Part shown: piece after piece, positions 25,925-35,050 of the stretch
How positions within the stretch are numbered: the first letter of the stretch is position 1
How the letters are laid out: each line of letters starts with the position of its first letter
Assembly: GCA_000381625.1 (NCBI GenBank)
Contig: KB906767.1
Span: forward strand, 3,925,304 to 3,989,303
Length of the DNA: 64,000 nt
From: Bryobacterales bacterium KBS 96
GTDB lineage: Bacteria; Acidobacteriota; Terriglobia; Bryobacterales; Bryobacteraceae
Direction: 5' to 3'
The notes under the pieces: model-generated
Databases searched by the model: none
What the model saw: only the letters and a program-made list of their open reading frames with translations
What the model was told of the DNA's origin: nothing
Program-made: the position numbers and the translations under genes

Positions 25925-26605
25925 ATGGGGGCAAGCGTGCAACAGTCTGTCATCCGCGTGCTGATCGCGGACGATCATCCGCTATTTCGGCAAGGTATTC
26001 AGGCCCTGTTTTTCCTTGAATCCGGTATCGAGATCGTGGGCGAGGCGGTGGATGGAAACGACGCCATCGCCAAAGTGAAACTGCATCGTCCGGATGTCGC
26101 CCTGATCGACGCGGCTATGCCGGGCATCAGCAGCTTTGAAGCAGCCCGCGCCATACGCCGTTGCAACCCGGAGACCAGGGTTTTGTTTTTATCGCTTTAC
26201 GACGATGACGATTGTCTCCGGCTCGCAATGGAGGCAGGGGCAAGCGGATACCTTTTGAAAAACAGCCCGCCCGCGCAGATCGTGGCGGCAGTACGCCAGG
26301 TCTCGCGCGGCATGAGTGAACTCACGCCGGATGGCGTGTCGCGTCTCGTGGACGATCTGCAGGCGCTCGCGCGAGTGAATTTACGCTCCGCTCGGAGCAC
26401 CCTGTTGACTCGCCGGGAGCAGGAAATACTGAAGCTATTTGCCGAGGGCGGCACTGCCCGTAAGATTGCCGCCGATCTCCAACTCAGCATCAAAACGGTG
26501 GAAGCGCACAAATTCAATCTGATGCGCAAACTCGACATTCACAATCGCGCCGAGTTGATCGATTTCGCCGTTCAGCAGCGCATTCTTCCCGCACCGGTAC
26601 CGTGA
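25925..26605 (+). CDS. NarL/FixJ-type response regulator with LuxR HTH
   Basis: The 226-aa protein has a receiver domain at about 8-125 with acidic pocket D16-D17 (LIADDHP), phosphoacceptor D62 (ALIDAAMPG), S/T near 90 and K112 (GYLLKN). A LuxR-type HTH follows at about 160-220 (LTRREQEILKLFAEGGTARK, then SIKTVEAHKFNLMRKL). A GTG at 25937 with GGGGG 7 nt upstream is an alternative start that drops four residues. No cognate histidine kinase is adjacent, so the input signal is unknown. Confidence 0.93.
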   Translation: MGASVQQSVIRVLIADDHPLFRQGIQALFFLESGIEIVGEAVDGNDAIAKVKLHRPDVALIDAAMPGISSFEAARAIRRCNPETRVLFLSLYDDDDCLRLAMEAGASGYLLKNSPPAQIVAAVRQVSRGMSELTPDGVSRLVDDLQALARVNLRSARSTLLTRREQEILKLFAEGGTARKIAADLQLSIKTVEAHKFNLMRKLDIHNRAELIDFAVQQRILPAPVP

Positions 26606-26690
26606 TCCGGAAGCAACGGGATCTGTATTGCCGTCGTGCGCGATTCATCGCGCTGGGCAGGCAATTCACTGCCGCTCCGCGTTGGGCGCG

Positions 26691-27419
26691 TTATATCGCC
26701 GCCGGCATCACCTGCAGTTCCGGCACGGCCGCGCGCGGCGGTAGTTTCGCAACACAAAGCACCATTTCCGCCACATCTTCCGGTTGCAGGGCCTTGGCGA
26801 GCACGTCTGCCGTCGGCTTCACGGGCCGCTTTTCGAGAATTTCGGTATCCACCAAGCCGGGGCAGATCACGCAGGTGCGAATGCCGTTTTCCTTCTCCTC
26901 CACGCGAATCGCGTGCGCCAGGCCCAGCAGGCCGCGTTTGGATGCCTGATAGGCGGCTCCCGAGACATCCGGAGTCAGCCCGGAAATGGAGGAAATATAA
27001 ATCAGATGGCCCATGCCGGCCTCGCGCATCGACGGCAGAACCGCTTGAGTGATGTAGTAGGCGCCGTTCAGATTCACGTTCAGCATCTTGTCCCAGATCT
27101 CGGGAATCAGCCGCTTCATCGCGCGATCCGGCGTATTCGTTCCGGTCGCGTAAACCAGGATGTCGATCTTCCCCAGCTTCGAGCGCGTTTCGTCCTCCAG
27201 CCGCTCCATATCTTCGGCGTTCGATGCATCCGCGGTTGAAATCTCGATAGAATGCCCCTCTTTGCCTAGCTCGTCCTGCAGGCTACGCAGCCGGTCTTCG
27301 CGGCGAGCGGCGGCCATGACTCTCGCTCCCTCGCGCGCGAAGAGAACGGCGGTCGCGCGGCCAATGCCGCTCGAAGCTCCTACGACGAGAACAATCTGAT
27401 CCTTCAATGAAACTGGCAT
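26691..27419 (-). CDS. short-chain dehydrogenase/reductase
   Basis: The ATG at 27419 gives a 242-aa classical SDR. The cofactor motif GASSGIG is at 14-20. Arg residues after the second strand (AAARRED) suggest NADP(H). The catalytic residues are S144, Y157 and K161 (AYQASK). The C-terminus ends LPPRAAVPELQVMPAA, as in many SDRs related to 3-oxoacyl reductases. The substrate cannot be inferred. It is divergent from the DUF4126 gene. Confidence 0.88.
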   Translation of the reverse strand: MPVSLKDQIVLVVGASSGIGRATAVLFAREGARVMAAARREDRLRSLQDELGKEGHSIEISTADASNAEDMERLEDETRSKLGKIDILVYATGTNTPDRAMKRLIPEIWDKMLNVNLNGAYYITQAVLPSMREAGMGHLIYISSISGLTPDVSGAAYQASKRGLLGLAHAIRVEEKENGIRTCVICPGLVDTEILEKRPVKPTADVLAKALQPEDVAEMVLCVAKLPPRAAVPELQVMPAAI

Positions 27420-27472
27420 TTTGACGGCATCTCCCCTATCGAACTGGCCTGCTGACGAGCCGAAATAAAAGT

Positions 27473-28027
27473 ATGACAAAGCGCCGCCGCGGCGCTATGT
27501 GCTTGCTAAGGGGAATGCGCTCACTTGTCCGGCGCTACAGTGGGCGAGTGACACCCTCGCGTCCGTATCTCCTTGCTGCTGGACTTGGCGTTGTTGCCGG
27601 TCTGCGGTCCATGACCGCGCCGGCTATATTGAGCCGCGCTGCCCGCATCGGACCTCTCGGACTTGCCGGCTCGCCCTTCCAGTTGTTCGGACGCTCCGCC
27701 GTCGGAACCGTTCTGGCGACCCTGGCCGTTGGAGAACTGATTGCCGACAAGATACCCAGCATCCCGGCTCGCACCAAGCCAGGAATTCTGACCGGCCGGG
27801 CTCTTTCCGGCGCTCTGTGTGGAGCGGTCGTCTGTCATGCCGCTGGTGAGTCCACACTGAATGGAGCTTGTTTGGGCGCATTGGGGGCCGTAGCCGGCTC
27901 ATTTGCCGGGCGGGAGCTGCGGCGCCTCGCCTCCGATCGCGGATCGGTCCCCGGCTGGGTCGGCGCGCTTGCTGAAGATGCCATCGCAGTGGGCGCGGGC
28001 GTGGCGGCCTTCTCACGGTTCGCCTAG
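27473..28027 (+). CDS. DUF4126 membrane protein
   Basis: The 184-aa frame has several hydrophobic glycine- and alanine-rich segments and motifs I associate with DUF4126: LLAAGLGVVAGLRSMTAPAI, GRALSGALCGAVVCHAAG and LGALGAVAGSFAGRELRR. The family is of unknown function. The start is uncertain: ATGs at 27473, 27497 and 27515 are all in frame, and the last is closest to the first helix. It is divergent from the SDR gene. Confidence 0.75.
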   Translation: MTKRRRGAMCLLRGMRSLVRRYSGRVTPSRPYLLAAGLGVVAGLRSMTAPAILSRAARIGPLGLAGSPFQLFGRSAVGTVLATLAVGELIADKIPSIPARTKPGILTGRALSGALCGAVVCHAAGESTLNGACLGALGAVAGSFAGRELRRLASDRGSVPGWVGALAEDAIAVGAGVAAFSRFA

Positions 28028-28080
28028 CTGCCGCGCCGGCGGACAAGATCGCGCTATACCCTGCGATACCCTGAAGTTAG

Positions 28081-28581
28081 ATGGCGAAGATAGGCGAAGT
28101 TCTCGAATCGGCGGCCGCGATTGCCAAGGGCATGAGGGTGACGTTCAAGGAGATGATGTCTCCTTCGCTGACCGAACCTTATCCCGACTCCCCTCCGGTG
28201 TTCGCGGAACGCTATCGCGGGTCGCATGTTTTGCAGCGCGACGAAAACGGTCTGGAAAAATGTGTGGCCTGTTTTCTCTGTGCGGCGGCGTGTCCGGCGG
28301 ATTGTATTTACATTGAGGCGGCTGAAAATACCGACCAGGTTCGCATCAGCGGCGGCGAGCGTTATGCCAAGGTCTATAACATCGACTACAATCGCTGCAT
28401 TTTCTGCGGCTACTGTGTCGAGGCTTGTCCCACGGATGCGATCACGCACGGCCACGGGTTCGAAAATGCCAGTTATCACACGGCTTCGTTAATTGTCCGG
28501 AAGGAGCAGATGCTTGCCCCAATGCCCCCGGACGCCAGACCGGTGATTGTGCCGGACGCTCCGGTTGAGGCCGGACATTAG
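28081..28581 (+). CDS. nuoI: NADH-quinone oxidoreductase subunit I (orphan)
   Basis: The 166-aa protein has two 4Fe-4S motifs of the NuoI type: C61-x2-C64-x2-C67-x3-C71 (KCVACFLCAAACP) and C106-x2-C109-x2-C112-x3-C116 (CIFCGYCVEACP). The N-terminal helix (GMRVTFKEMMSP) and VLQRDENGLEKCVAC also match. NuoI carries clusters N6a and N6b in the peripheral arm of complex I. No other nuo gene is nearby, so either this is a detached subunit gene or a second copy. Confidence 0.93.
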   Translation: MAKIGEVLESAAAIAKGMRVTFKEMMSPSLTEPYPDSPPVFAERYRGSHVLQRDENGLEKCVACFLCAAACPADCIYIEAAENTDQVRISGGERYAKVYNIDYNRCIFCGYCVEACPTDAITHGHGFENASYHTASLIVRKEQMLAPMPPDARPVIVPDAPVEAGH

Positions 28582-28651
28582 GCTGCTGGCCCCGTATTCC
28601 TTCACTGTCCCGAAAACGCGGCGCTAGAATGAGTGCGTCCGGAGGGAATGA

Positions 28652-29323
28652 ATGACCAAGTCCCAGATTGACCCGGCTGCGCTCTTGCTCGCGGTCATCG
28701 CTGCCGGAGTAGCCTTGGCCCTTACGCCGGGATCGTTCGGATGGCTCACTACCATCGCTGGCGTCATTCTGCTGTTAATTCTCTTCGGGTATGACCAGCA
28801 GGGATACCGCTCGGCATCGCAGAGTCTCGCCTTCTCGGCTGTGTGCGGGTTCTCCTTCATGCTCGCCGCCGCTTATGCGCTCCAGCGCTTCACCGGACGC
28901 GGTGGCCTTGATACCTTACTTCCGCTAACATGGGCCATTGCCACGATTGTGGCGCTGTTTGTGGATCGAAATAGGGTAAGCGGTCGCGAAGCGCCGCTGC
29001 AACCCGTGCGCGAGCAGCCGGCCGTTCCTGAAGGCCAACAAGTCACTGCTCCGGTTCAACCGCCGCCTCCCGCGCCAACGCCCGCCGCATATACCCCACA
29101 GGAAACCGCCATTTATGTCGCACTCGTCGGAGAAGGAATTTCCTGTCTCCGGTCCGTAAAGGCCGAACACCTTAGCCGCGACATTTACCGCATTATCGAT
29201 GAAATGCCCGAAGGAGAAATGTGGAAATACCAGCCGGGCCAAGTCGTTCGCTGCAAGAAACAGACTCTCTCGAGCGGGAAAGTTCTGGTAGCCGTCGAAG
29301 AGGTGTTTTTGCAACGGGCTTAG
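28652..29323 (+). CDS. hypothetical membrane protein, 223 aa
   Basis: The start follows GGAGGG. There are four hydrophobic segments in residues 8-110 (ALLLAVIAAGVALAL, LTTIAGVILLLILFG, FSFMLAAAYAL, TWAIATIVALFV). A proline/glutamine-rich linker follows at 125-150. A soluble C-terminal domain (about 150-223) reads ETAIYVALVGEGISCLRSVK and GKVLVAVEEVFLQRA. I do not recognise the family. Confidence 0.6.
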   Translation: MTKSQIDPAALLLAVIAAGVALALTPGSFGWLTTIAGVILLLILFGYDQQGYRSASQSLAFSAVCGFSFMLAAAYALQRFTGRGGLDTLLPLTWAIATIVALFVDRNRVSGREAPLQPVREQPAVPEGQQVTAPVQPPPPAPTPAAYTPQETAIYVALVGEGISCLRSVKAEHLSRDIYRIIDEMPEGEMWKYQPGQVVRCKKQTLSSGKVLVAVEEVFLQRA

Positions 29324-29335
29324 GCGCTATCCGCG

Positions 29336-29623
29336 TTACTCGGCTTGATGCTCCACCTCGCGATGGTCGCGTTCCGCTTCGGCGGCCACCGTGGCGAATT
29401 GGTCTTGTTCGACGATCTCCGGTTCGGCCTCTTTCTCCGCCTCCTCGCCTTGCCGTCTCGCTCCCCTCCCGCCGATCAGGGCTCCTACAAACGCACCGCA
29501 GAATCCGGCCAATTGCGACGTGACAGGGCTTAAACTCGCCCGATCCACGGCCACAGATACCGCGCAAAATCCCACAAAGCTGAGCCCGGCGATCTTCATT
29601 ATCCGGGAATTCTTGTCGCCCAT
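29336..29623 (-). CDS. hypothetical small membrane protein, 95 aa
   Basis: Residues 10-55 contain two hydrophobic stretches (IAGLSFVGFCAVSVAV and SQLAGFCGAFVGALIGG). The rest is a highly charged Glu/Arg-rich tail (RQGEEAEKEAEPEIVEQD). No Shine-Dalgarno is evident before the ATG at 29623. It converges with the preceding membrane protein. It is probably real because of its membrane-plus-coil organisation, but I know no homologs. Confidence 0.45.
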   Translation of the reverse strand: MGDKNSRIMKIAGLSFVGFCAVSVAVDRASLSPVTSQLAGFCGAFVGALIGGRGARRQGEEAEKEAEPEIVEQDQFATVAAEAERDHREVEHQAE

Positions 29624-29803
29624 TACTTAAATGACCATATCCTGAGCGGAATGTAACGTCAATTCGGCGGCGTTTTCGTGACGTTCGGATTCTCCACCCG
29701 CTTGACTTTGCCGGGCAACCGCGGCCATGAACGCTGGTCTCGTTTCATATTTCGCTGCTCAGTCTCACTCCAGCCCTGTCACAATTACGTGCAGGCTATT
29801 CTT

Positions 29804-31717
29804 ATGCGCGCTTTCGGCGTTTTCCTTTGCTTCATCCTGGCAATTCCATGTCTCGCCGTCAGCCCGGGCGACTGGCCCGCCTACGAAGGTGATGGCGGCC
29901 AGAAGTTCTCCCGGCTAGACCAGATCAATCTAAAGAACGTCGCGTCGCTGAAAGTCGCCTGGACGTACCACACAGGCGATGCGTATCAGCCGAAAGATGG
30001 ACGGGCCACGGCATTCGAAGCTACTCCGCTGTACGTCGATGCCACCGTATTTCTGGCGACTCCGCTTGGACGGGCCATTGCGCTCAATCCGGTCACCGGG
30101 CAAGTGCGCTGGACGTTCGACGCAAAAATCGATCGCAACGCGGGCTACGGCGATTACGCGACCCGCGGCGTGTCTACGTGGAAAGCCCCGAACGGACGCC
30201 GCCGCATTTATCTCGCCACCATCGACGCTCGATTGATTGCGCTCGATGCCGAAACCGGCAGGCCTTGTCTCGATTTCGGCGACAAGGGCGAGATCAATCT
30301 TCGAAATGGTCTTCGCATTCCGCCGGACAATCCGTCCGATTACGAGGAGACCTCGCCGCCCGCCATCATCGGCGCCACGGTTGTGGTTGGTTCGGGCGTC
30401 GCCGACAATGGATCGGTACGCATGCCCAGCGGCGAAGTGCGAGCATTCGACGCCACTACTGGCAAGCTGAAATGGGAGTGGGACCCCATCCCGCAAAATC
30501 CTAAGGCAATCGGAGCAAATACCTGGAAGAATGGCAGCGCCGCGAAAACGGGCGCGGCAAACGCCTGGTCGGTGATCGTCGCCGATCGTCAGCGCAATCT
30601 GGTGTTTGTTCCGACCGGCAGCGCGAGTCCCGACTATTACGGCGGCGAGCGCCGGGGTTGGAACCTGTTTGCCAATTCCATCGTTGCCCTGAACGCCGAG
30701 ACCGGCAAAATGGTCTGGTATTTCCAGACCGTTCACCACGATCTCTGGGACTACGACGTAGCGTCGCCGCCGCTTCTGTTCGACGTGCATCGAAATGGCC
30801 ATTCCATTCCCGCGATTGCCGTGGGATCGAAGACCGGTAATCTATTCATCCTGAATCGCGAGACGGGCAAACCGATTTTCGGCGTCGAGGAGCGCCCCGT
30901 GCCACAGAGTGACGTGCCGGGCGAGGAAACCGCGGCGACCCAACCGTTTCCGGTTCTCCCCCAGCCGCTTGTTCCGCAGGGGAAAGTAACACCCGATCAG
31001 GCGTGGGGACCGGATGCCGCCGGCCGCGCCTGGTGCCGCGCGGAACTGAGCAAGCTCCGCTCGGAGGGCATCTTCACGCCGCCCAGCGTCTCGGGCTCGT
31101 TCATGGTCCCCGGCAACATCGGCGGAATGGCCTGGGGCGGCGCCGCCTACGACCCCGGGCGCCGGCTGCTGATTATTCCCGTGAACAATCTGCCGGCCGA
31201 GGTCAGGCTGATCCCGCGCGCGAAATTTCACGAGGAGAGGGATCGCGGACGCAAGCTCGGAGGAGATTGGGAATTTGCTCCACAGGCGGGCACGCCGTTC
31301 GGCATGGCGCGGCGTTTTCTTCGCGGCCCGAAAGGCCTGCCCTGCACGGCCCCTCCCTGGGGCATGTTGACCGCGATCGATGCCGATACGGCGGAAACCA
31401 AATGGCAAGTTCCTCTTGGTCAGTTCCCGTTTGGGCCGGACGTTCCCAAAGGTGTACCCTCGCTGGGAGGTCCCCTGGTCACGGCGGGCGGCCTCGTGTT
31501 CATGGCCGGAACTCTCGATCCGCATATCCGCGCGTTCGATGTAGTAACAGGACATGAAGTGTGGCAAGCGACGCTCCCGACCAGTGCGCGTTCCAGCCCT
31601 ATGACGTTCAAAGGACCGGATGGGAAACAGTATGTGTTGATCGCGGCGGGCGGCCATGGCTTGCCCACGCCCATGCCTCCGCTCGGAGATTCGCTTGTGG
31701 CGTTCAGGTTGCCGTAG
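29804..31717 (+). CDS. PQQ-dependent dehydrogenase (quinoprotein, glucose/alcohol-type propeller)
   Basis: The ATG at 29804 starts a signal peptide (GVFLCFILAIPCLAVS) and gives 637 aa. The eight-bladed propeller repeats are visible: LKVAWTYHTGD, ATPLYVDATVFLATPLGRAI, ALNPVTGQVRWTFDA, and NLFANSIVALNAETGKMVWY with FQTVHHDLWDYDVASPP. The last is the strongly conserved calcium- and PQQ-proximal region of membrane-type glucose dehydrogenases. No heme-binding CxxCH is present, unlike the second PQQ enzyme at 61214. It would oxidise a sugar or alcohol in the periplasm. The gene is monocistronic, followed by a repeat-rich spacer. Confidence 0.88.
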   Translation: MRAFGVFLCFILAIPCLAVSPGDWPAYEGDGGQKFSRLDQINLKNVASLKVAWTYHTGDAYQPKDGRATAFEATPLYVDATVFLATPLGRAIALNPVTGQVRWTFDAKIDRNAGYGDYATRGVSTWKAPNGRRRIYLATIDARLIALDAETGRPCLDFGDKGEINLRNGLRIPPDNPSDYEETSPPAIIGATVVVGSGVADNGSVRMPSGEVRAFDATTGKLKWEWDPIPQNPKAIGANTWKNGSAAKTGAANAWSVIVADRQRNLVFVPTGSASPDYYGGERRGWNLFANSIVALNAETGKMVWYFQTVHHDLWDYDVASPPLLFDVHRNGHSIPAIAVGSKTGNLFILNRETGKPIFGVEERPVPQSDVPGEETAATQPFPVLPQPLVPQGKVTPDQAWGPDAAGRAWCRAELSKLRSEGIFTPPSVSGSFMVPGNIGGMAWGGAAYDPGRRLLIIPVNNLPAEVRLIPRAKFHEERDRGRKLGGDWEFAPQAGTPFGMARRFLRGPKGLPCTAPPWGMLTAIDADTAETKWQVPLGQFPFGPDVPKGVPSLGGPLVTAGGLVFMAGTLDPHIRAFDVVTGHEVWQATLPTSARSSPMTFKGPDGKQYVLIAAGGHGLPTPMPPLGDSLVAFRLP

Positions 31718-31974
31718 CAGCGGTTTTGAACGCGGGCGGCAAGCTGATCGCCTCCTGTCGTTGCGACTGCCCCAAATGAAAGTTCAGGTCGCACTCTGCG
31801 GTCTTAACGGGTAGACGATGCAGACACCGTACATCCATCTCGTGCGAGAGGAACTGAAACGAAAATCAAGCCAGATTCCGGCTTCGATCCGTTCAGTTGT
31901 TGCTTATGGGATACGGTTCCGTATCTGGACCGCGCCCAAAGGAGCGTGATTGGCCCCTGCTTGAATCTGATCTG

Positions 31975-32035
31975 TTGTAGGGGCGAGGCATGCCTCGCCC
32001 GCAACTCGGTTGAGAGATATTCCACGAATGGTAAC
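31975..32035 (+). repeat. REP-like palindromic repeat, left of the transposase relic
   Basis: TTGTAG leads into a perfect 20-bp palindrome GGGCGAGGCATGCCTCGCCC at 31981-32000, followed by about 35 bp (CTCGGTTGAGAGATATTCC..) shared at roughly 75-80 percent with the copy at 35521. The element is probably a mobilised palindromic repeat. Confidence 0.85.
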
Positions 32036-32318
32036 TGATTTAATTGCTGCTACCGCGACGGGAAGGGATTCGAATACCGGGCTACGGCTATTCGTGGCCT
32101 GGGGCCTGCTTCGTTACGATCTATTTGCGGGATCGGCGTAATCTGTTCGATGAGCTAAGCGGCCAGCAGTTGGCGCAACCACTCTAGGCGGCATCGTCCG
32201 CGACTGCTCGCGGGAAATCCCCACACGTTTCCCGCACGTAGTGACTGACGCATTCATATTGATGCCAGATCATATCCATGGGATATTACTGTTCGAGCAG
32301 GGCGATCTTCTGGCGTCA
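32036..32318 (+). mobile_element. REP-associated tyrosine transposase (RAYT) remnant
   Basis: Plus-strand frames read RREGIRIPGYGYSWPGACFV, then TIYLRDRRNLFDEL, to a stop at about 32188. After a frame change they continue VRDCSREIPTRFPHVVTDAF, then ILMPDHIHGILLFEQGD. PGxxFVTI and MPxHIHG are the N-terminal hallmarks of Y1/RAYT transposases, HIH being the metal-binding pair. The C-terminal half with the catalytic tyrosine is missing, since the frame runs into the right-hand palindrome. The remnant is flanked by inverted palindromic repeats at 31975 and 32327. The rest of the 31718-32434 spacer holds no other gene. Confidence 0.8.
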
Positions 32319-32326
32319 TGGAGTTT

Positions 32327-32354
32327 GCGGGCGCGGCATGCCGCGCCCCTACAA
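32327..32354 (-). repeat. REP-like palindromic repeat, right of the transposase relic, inverted
   Basis: A perfect 20-bp palindrome GGGCGCGGCATGCCGCGCCC at 32329-32348 is followed by CTACAA, the complement of the TTGTAG leader in the left copy. The two copies face each other across the transposase relic. It differs from the left palindrome by compensatory A/T-to-C/G changes in both arms. Confidence 0.85.
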
Positions 32355-32434
32355 CCGAAAGCAGCGGGGCTCACGGCAGTGGCGGGGGCTTCAAAGCTGC
32401 GATAAATAAGCGCGCAAGAACCAAACTCTAGCAA

Positions 32435-35050
32435 TCAGTCCTGACGCAACGACACCAGTGGGTCGAGGCGGGACGCGCGGAGTGCTGGCAGGAATGAAGC
32501 GGCCAAGGCTGCCAGGACGATTCCAGCGCAGACCACAACCAGCGCTGCCGGATCGCCCGGCTTGACTTCAAACAGTAGACCCGAGATCAGCCGGTTTCCC
32601 AGGAATGCTAAGGCGATTCCAGCGAGCAGGCCTGGAACGACGAGGCGAATCGCTTGGCCCAGAATGTTGGAAATGATAGCCGTGCGTTGTGCTCCGAGCG
32701 CTTGGCGCACGGCGATTTCCCTCATCTGGGCGCGCGCCCGGCAAGTGACGACGCCGTACACGCCGATGATCGCCAGCAACACTCCAAAGCACGAGAAGAC
32801 GAATAATATGTCTGCCGTGAAGCGCGGCCGCGAGACTGAGGCGTTCAGGCGCTGATCGATCGTCGCGATGCCGGCGACCGGCTGCTCCGGATCGAGATCG
32901 TGGACAATCTTTCTGAATTCCGGTGCGATGGAACCGACAGGCAGCGCGGAACGAATGATAACGCCCAGATCGCGCAATCGTCCTCCATCGCTTTGTTCAT
33001 AAGGTGTGTAGACGACCGGCTGAGGAGGAGCGGCCAAGCCGGATGTTTTTACGTCGCCAACGACACCAACGATGGTGTACCAGGCATTTTCTCTTTCGCC
33101 GGTCTGTAATCTATGGCCGAGCGCGCTTTCGCCGGGGAAATAGCGTTTAGCGAACTGGCTGTTGACGACAACCACGGGAAGATTGTTTGCAGTATCGGAG
33201 TCTCGCAGTAACCGGCCTTCGAGCAGCGGAATGCGGAGTATTTTAAAGTAGGCTCCGCTTACTTCTTGCGCCTGGTGAATTGCCTTGAGGCGGCTATTCG
33301 TGGGCAATGGTCTGCCCTCAATTCGGGCGTTGTTGGTGTTATGGCCCTCGCCCGGAGGGATCTCGGAAGCTACTGTTGGTGTGACGGCTTCCACGCCGGG
33401 AATGGCGGCTGCGCGCTCAAGAAGTTGATTGATGAATGCGAACTCGCGGTTCTTATCGTCGTAACGGGAACTGCCCAAGTTGATGGTGGCGGCGATTGCA
33501 TGCTGCGACTCGAAGCCGAGCTCTTTATAGCGCATGTTCCAGAAGCTCTCCAGCATGAGGGCGGCGCTACTAGAGAGGGCGATGACAATCGCGATTTCGG
33601 CTGCGCCGACGATGGAAAGCAGACGCAAATTGTGGCGCTTGCCGGCGATGGACGTTTGTCCCGCGGCGATGGCTTCTCCGAGGTGGAAGTCGCTCATACG
33701 CAGCGCCGGGAGCATTCCGAATACAAGAATGGTGAGGACCAGGAGCACGCTTGCAAACGCAACAACGCGCATGTCGATCGGAAGATTGCCGTAGATACTC
33801 AGGCGGTAGGGGCCGAATGCGATGAGCAGACTTCGAATGCCCATCGCAAGGAACAAGCCCAGGGCAGCGGCGAAAACAGCGAGAAGCGAACTCTCAATCA
33901 GAAGCTGAGAGATGACGCGGGCACGCGCGGCGCCGAGAACGCGACGAATGGCGAGTTCGCGGTCGCGCTGCATCAGGCGGACAAGAGAAAGGCTTCCGAC
34001 GTTGCTGCTGGCGATGAGCAAAAAGAGTAGCGACCCGGCGACGAGCACGACGCCGGTGATCTTCGCATTTCCGAATAGATGATCGCGCAGCGATAGAACT
34101 TTGATTGTGATCGTAGGCATCCAGGGCGGCAAAGGGAGATGCGCCTGAATGACCATGAGGTCCTGCCGCGCTTGCTCGTTCGTAATGCCTGGCTGCAGGC
34201 GGCCAATGACGTTGCGGACCGCCGTGAACACTTTCCCGTCGCGAGCTAACTCTCCGGCTTCATTTTTCCCCAGCCCCGTGACGATATCGACCTGCTCAAC
34301 ACCCGGAAATAAGAAGCGTCCCGGCAGAACTCCGGTCACGATGTATTGTTCGCCGTCGAGCAGAATCGGCTTGCCTACGATCGAGCGATCGGCGCCGAAG
34401 CGGCTCCGCCAGATGGCATGAGAAAGCAGCGCAACGTGCTCATGGCCGGCAAAGTCCGCGTTTTGTGGCAGGTTGCGGCCCAACAGCGGACTGATTCCGA
34501 GCAGCGGAAGCAAAGCGGCGGACGCTTTCACCGTATGCACTTCGATAGGTTCCGCAATCCCGGTCAGGCTGCGTGTGTTCTCGTTGTAGGCTGCCATGCT
34601 TTGGAAGGTTCGATTGCCGGCGCGCCAGTCGAGGAAGTCCGGTGTAAAGGTGATCTCGTCCGTGTTATTCGCTTTTAGAACTTGAGTGACCCAGACGAGT
34701 TGCTGAGGATTGGCGTAAGGTAACGGCCGCAAGGCGACCGCGTTCAGAACGGTGAACATGGCGGTGCAGACGCCAATGCCCAACGCGAGGGAGCCGACGG
34801 CGGTAATCGTGTAAGCAGGCCGGCGCCGTAAGCTGCGAAAGGCATGGCGTATGTCTCGCCATGCGTTCTCAAGTAGCGTGAACCGCCACAGATCAAGCGT
34901 GGACTCTTTGGCAGCGGTAACGTTGCCAAGACCGATGGGATTGCCGTTCTCTCTGGACAGTTCGCGATGGTGAGCGAGTTCGGCTTCCATTTCGGCATGA
35001 AGCCGGCGCCTTCGCAGCAATTTTCGAAGCGTTCGTCCGAGAGAGGTCAT
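32435..35050 (-). CDS. ADOP-family ABC transporter permease (MacB/FtsX-like)
   Basis: The ATG at 35050 overlaps the PadR stop (ATGA) and gives 871 aa. The N-terminal segment (LRKLLRRRRLHAEMEAELAH) is the hallmark of acidobacterial duplicated orphan permeases. Two FtsX-type halves follow, each with a membrane segment, a MacB-type periplasmic domain and three more segments: ITAVGSLALGIGVCTAMFTV near residue 95, LFLLIASSNVGSLSLVRLMQ near 340, and a second half ending LAALAASFLPALRASRLDP. RELAIRRVLGAARARVI and REIAVRQALGAQRTAI are the coupling motifs. No ATPase gene is beside it, typical of these orphan permeases. The substrate is unknown. Confidence 0.92.
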   Translation of the reverse strand: MTSLGRTLRKLLRRRRLHAEMEAELAHHRELSRENGNPIGLGNVTAAKESTLDLWRFTLLENAWRDIRHAFRSLRRRPAYTITAVGSLALGIGVCTAMFTVLNAVALRPLPYANPQQLVWVTQVLKANNTDEITFTPDFLDWRAGNRTFQSMAAYNENTRSLTGIAEPIEVHTVKASAALLPLLGISPLLGRNLPQNADFAGHEHVALLSHAIWRSRFGADRSIVGKPILLDGEQYIVTGVLPGRFLFPGVEQVDIVTGLGKNEAGELARDGKVFTAVRNVIGRLQPGITNEQARQDLMVIQAHLPLPPWMPTITIKVLSLRDHLFGNAKITGVVLVAGSLLFLLIASSNVGSLSLVRLMQRDRELAIRRVLGAARARVISQLLIESSLLAVFAAALGLFLAMGIRSLLIAFGPYRLSIYGNLPIDMRVVAFASVLLVLTILVFGMLPALRMSDFHLGEAIAAGQTSIAGKRHNLRLLSIVGAAEIAIVIALSSSAALMLESFWNMRYKELGFESQHAIAATINLGSSRYDDKNREFAFINQLLERAAAIPGVEAVTPTVASEIPPGEGHNTNNARIEGRPLPTNSRLKAIHQAQEVSGAYFKILRIPLLEGRLLRDSDTANNLPVVVVNSQFAKRYFPGESALGHRLQTGERENAWYTIVGVVGDVKTSGLAAPPQPVVYTPYEQSDGGRLRDLGVIIRSALPVGSIAPEFRKIVHDLDPEQPVAGIATIDQRLNASVSRPRFTADILFVFSCFGVLLAIIGVYGVVTCRARAQMREIAVRQALGAQRTAIISNILGQAIRLVVPGLLAGIALAFLGNRLISGLLFEVKPGDPAALVVVCAGIVLAALAASFLPALRASRLDPLVSLRQD

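Noticed and set aside
33266-34030. 254-codon plus-strand frame
   Set aside because: It is antisense to the ADOP permease, with a Gly/Ala/Asp/Glu/Arg composition characteristic of shadow frames.
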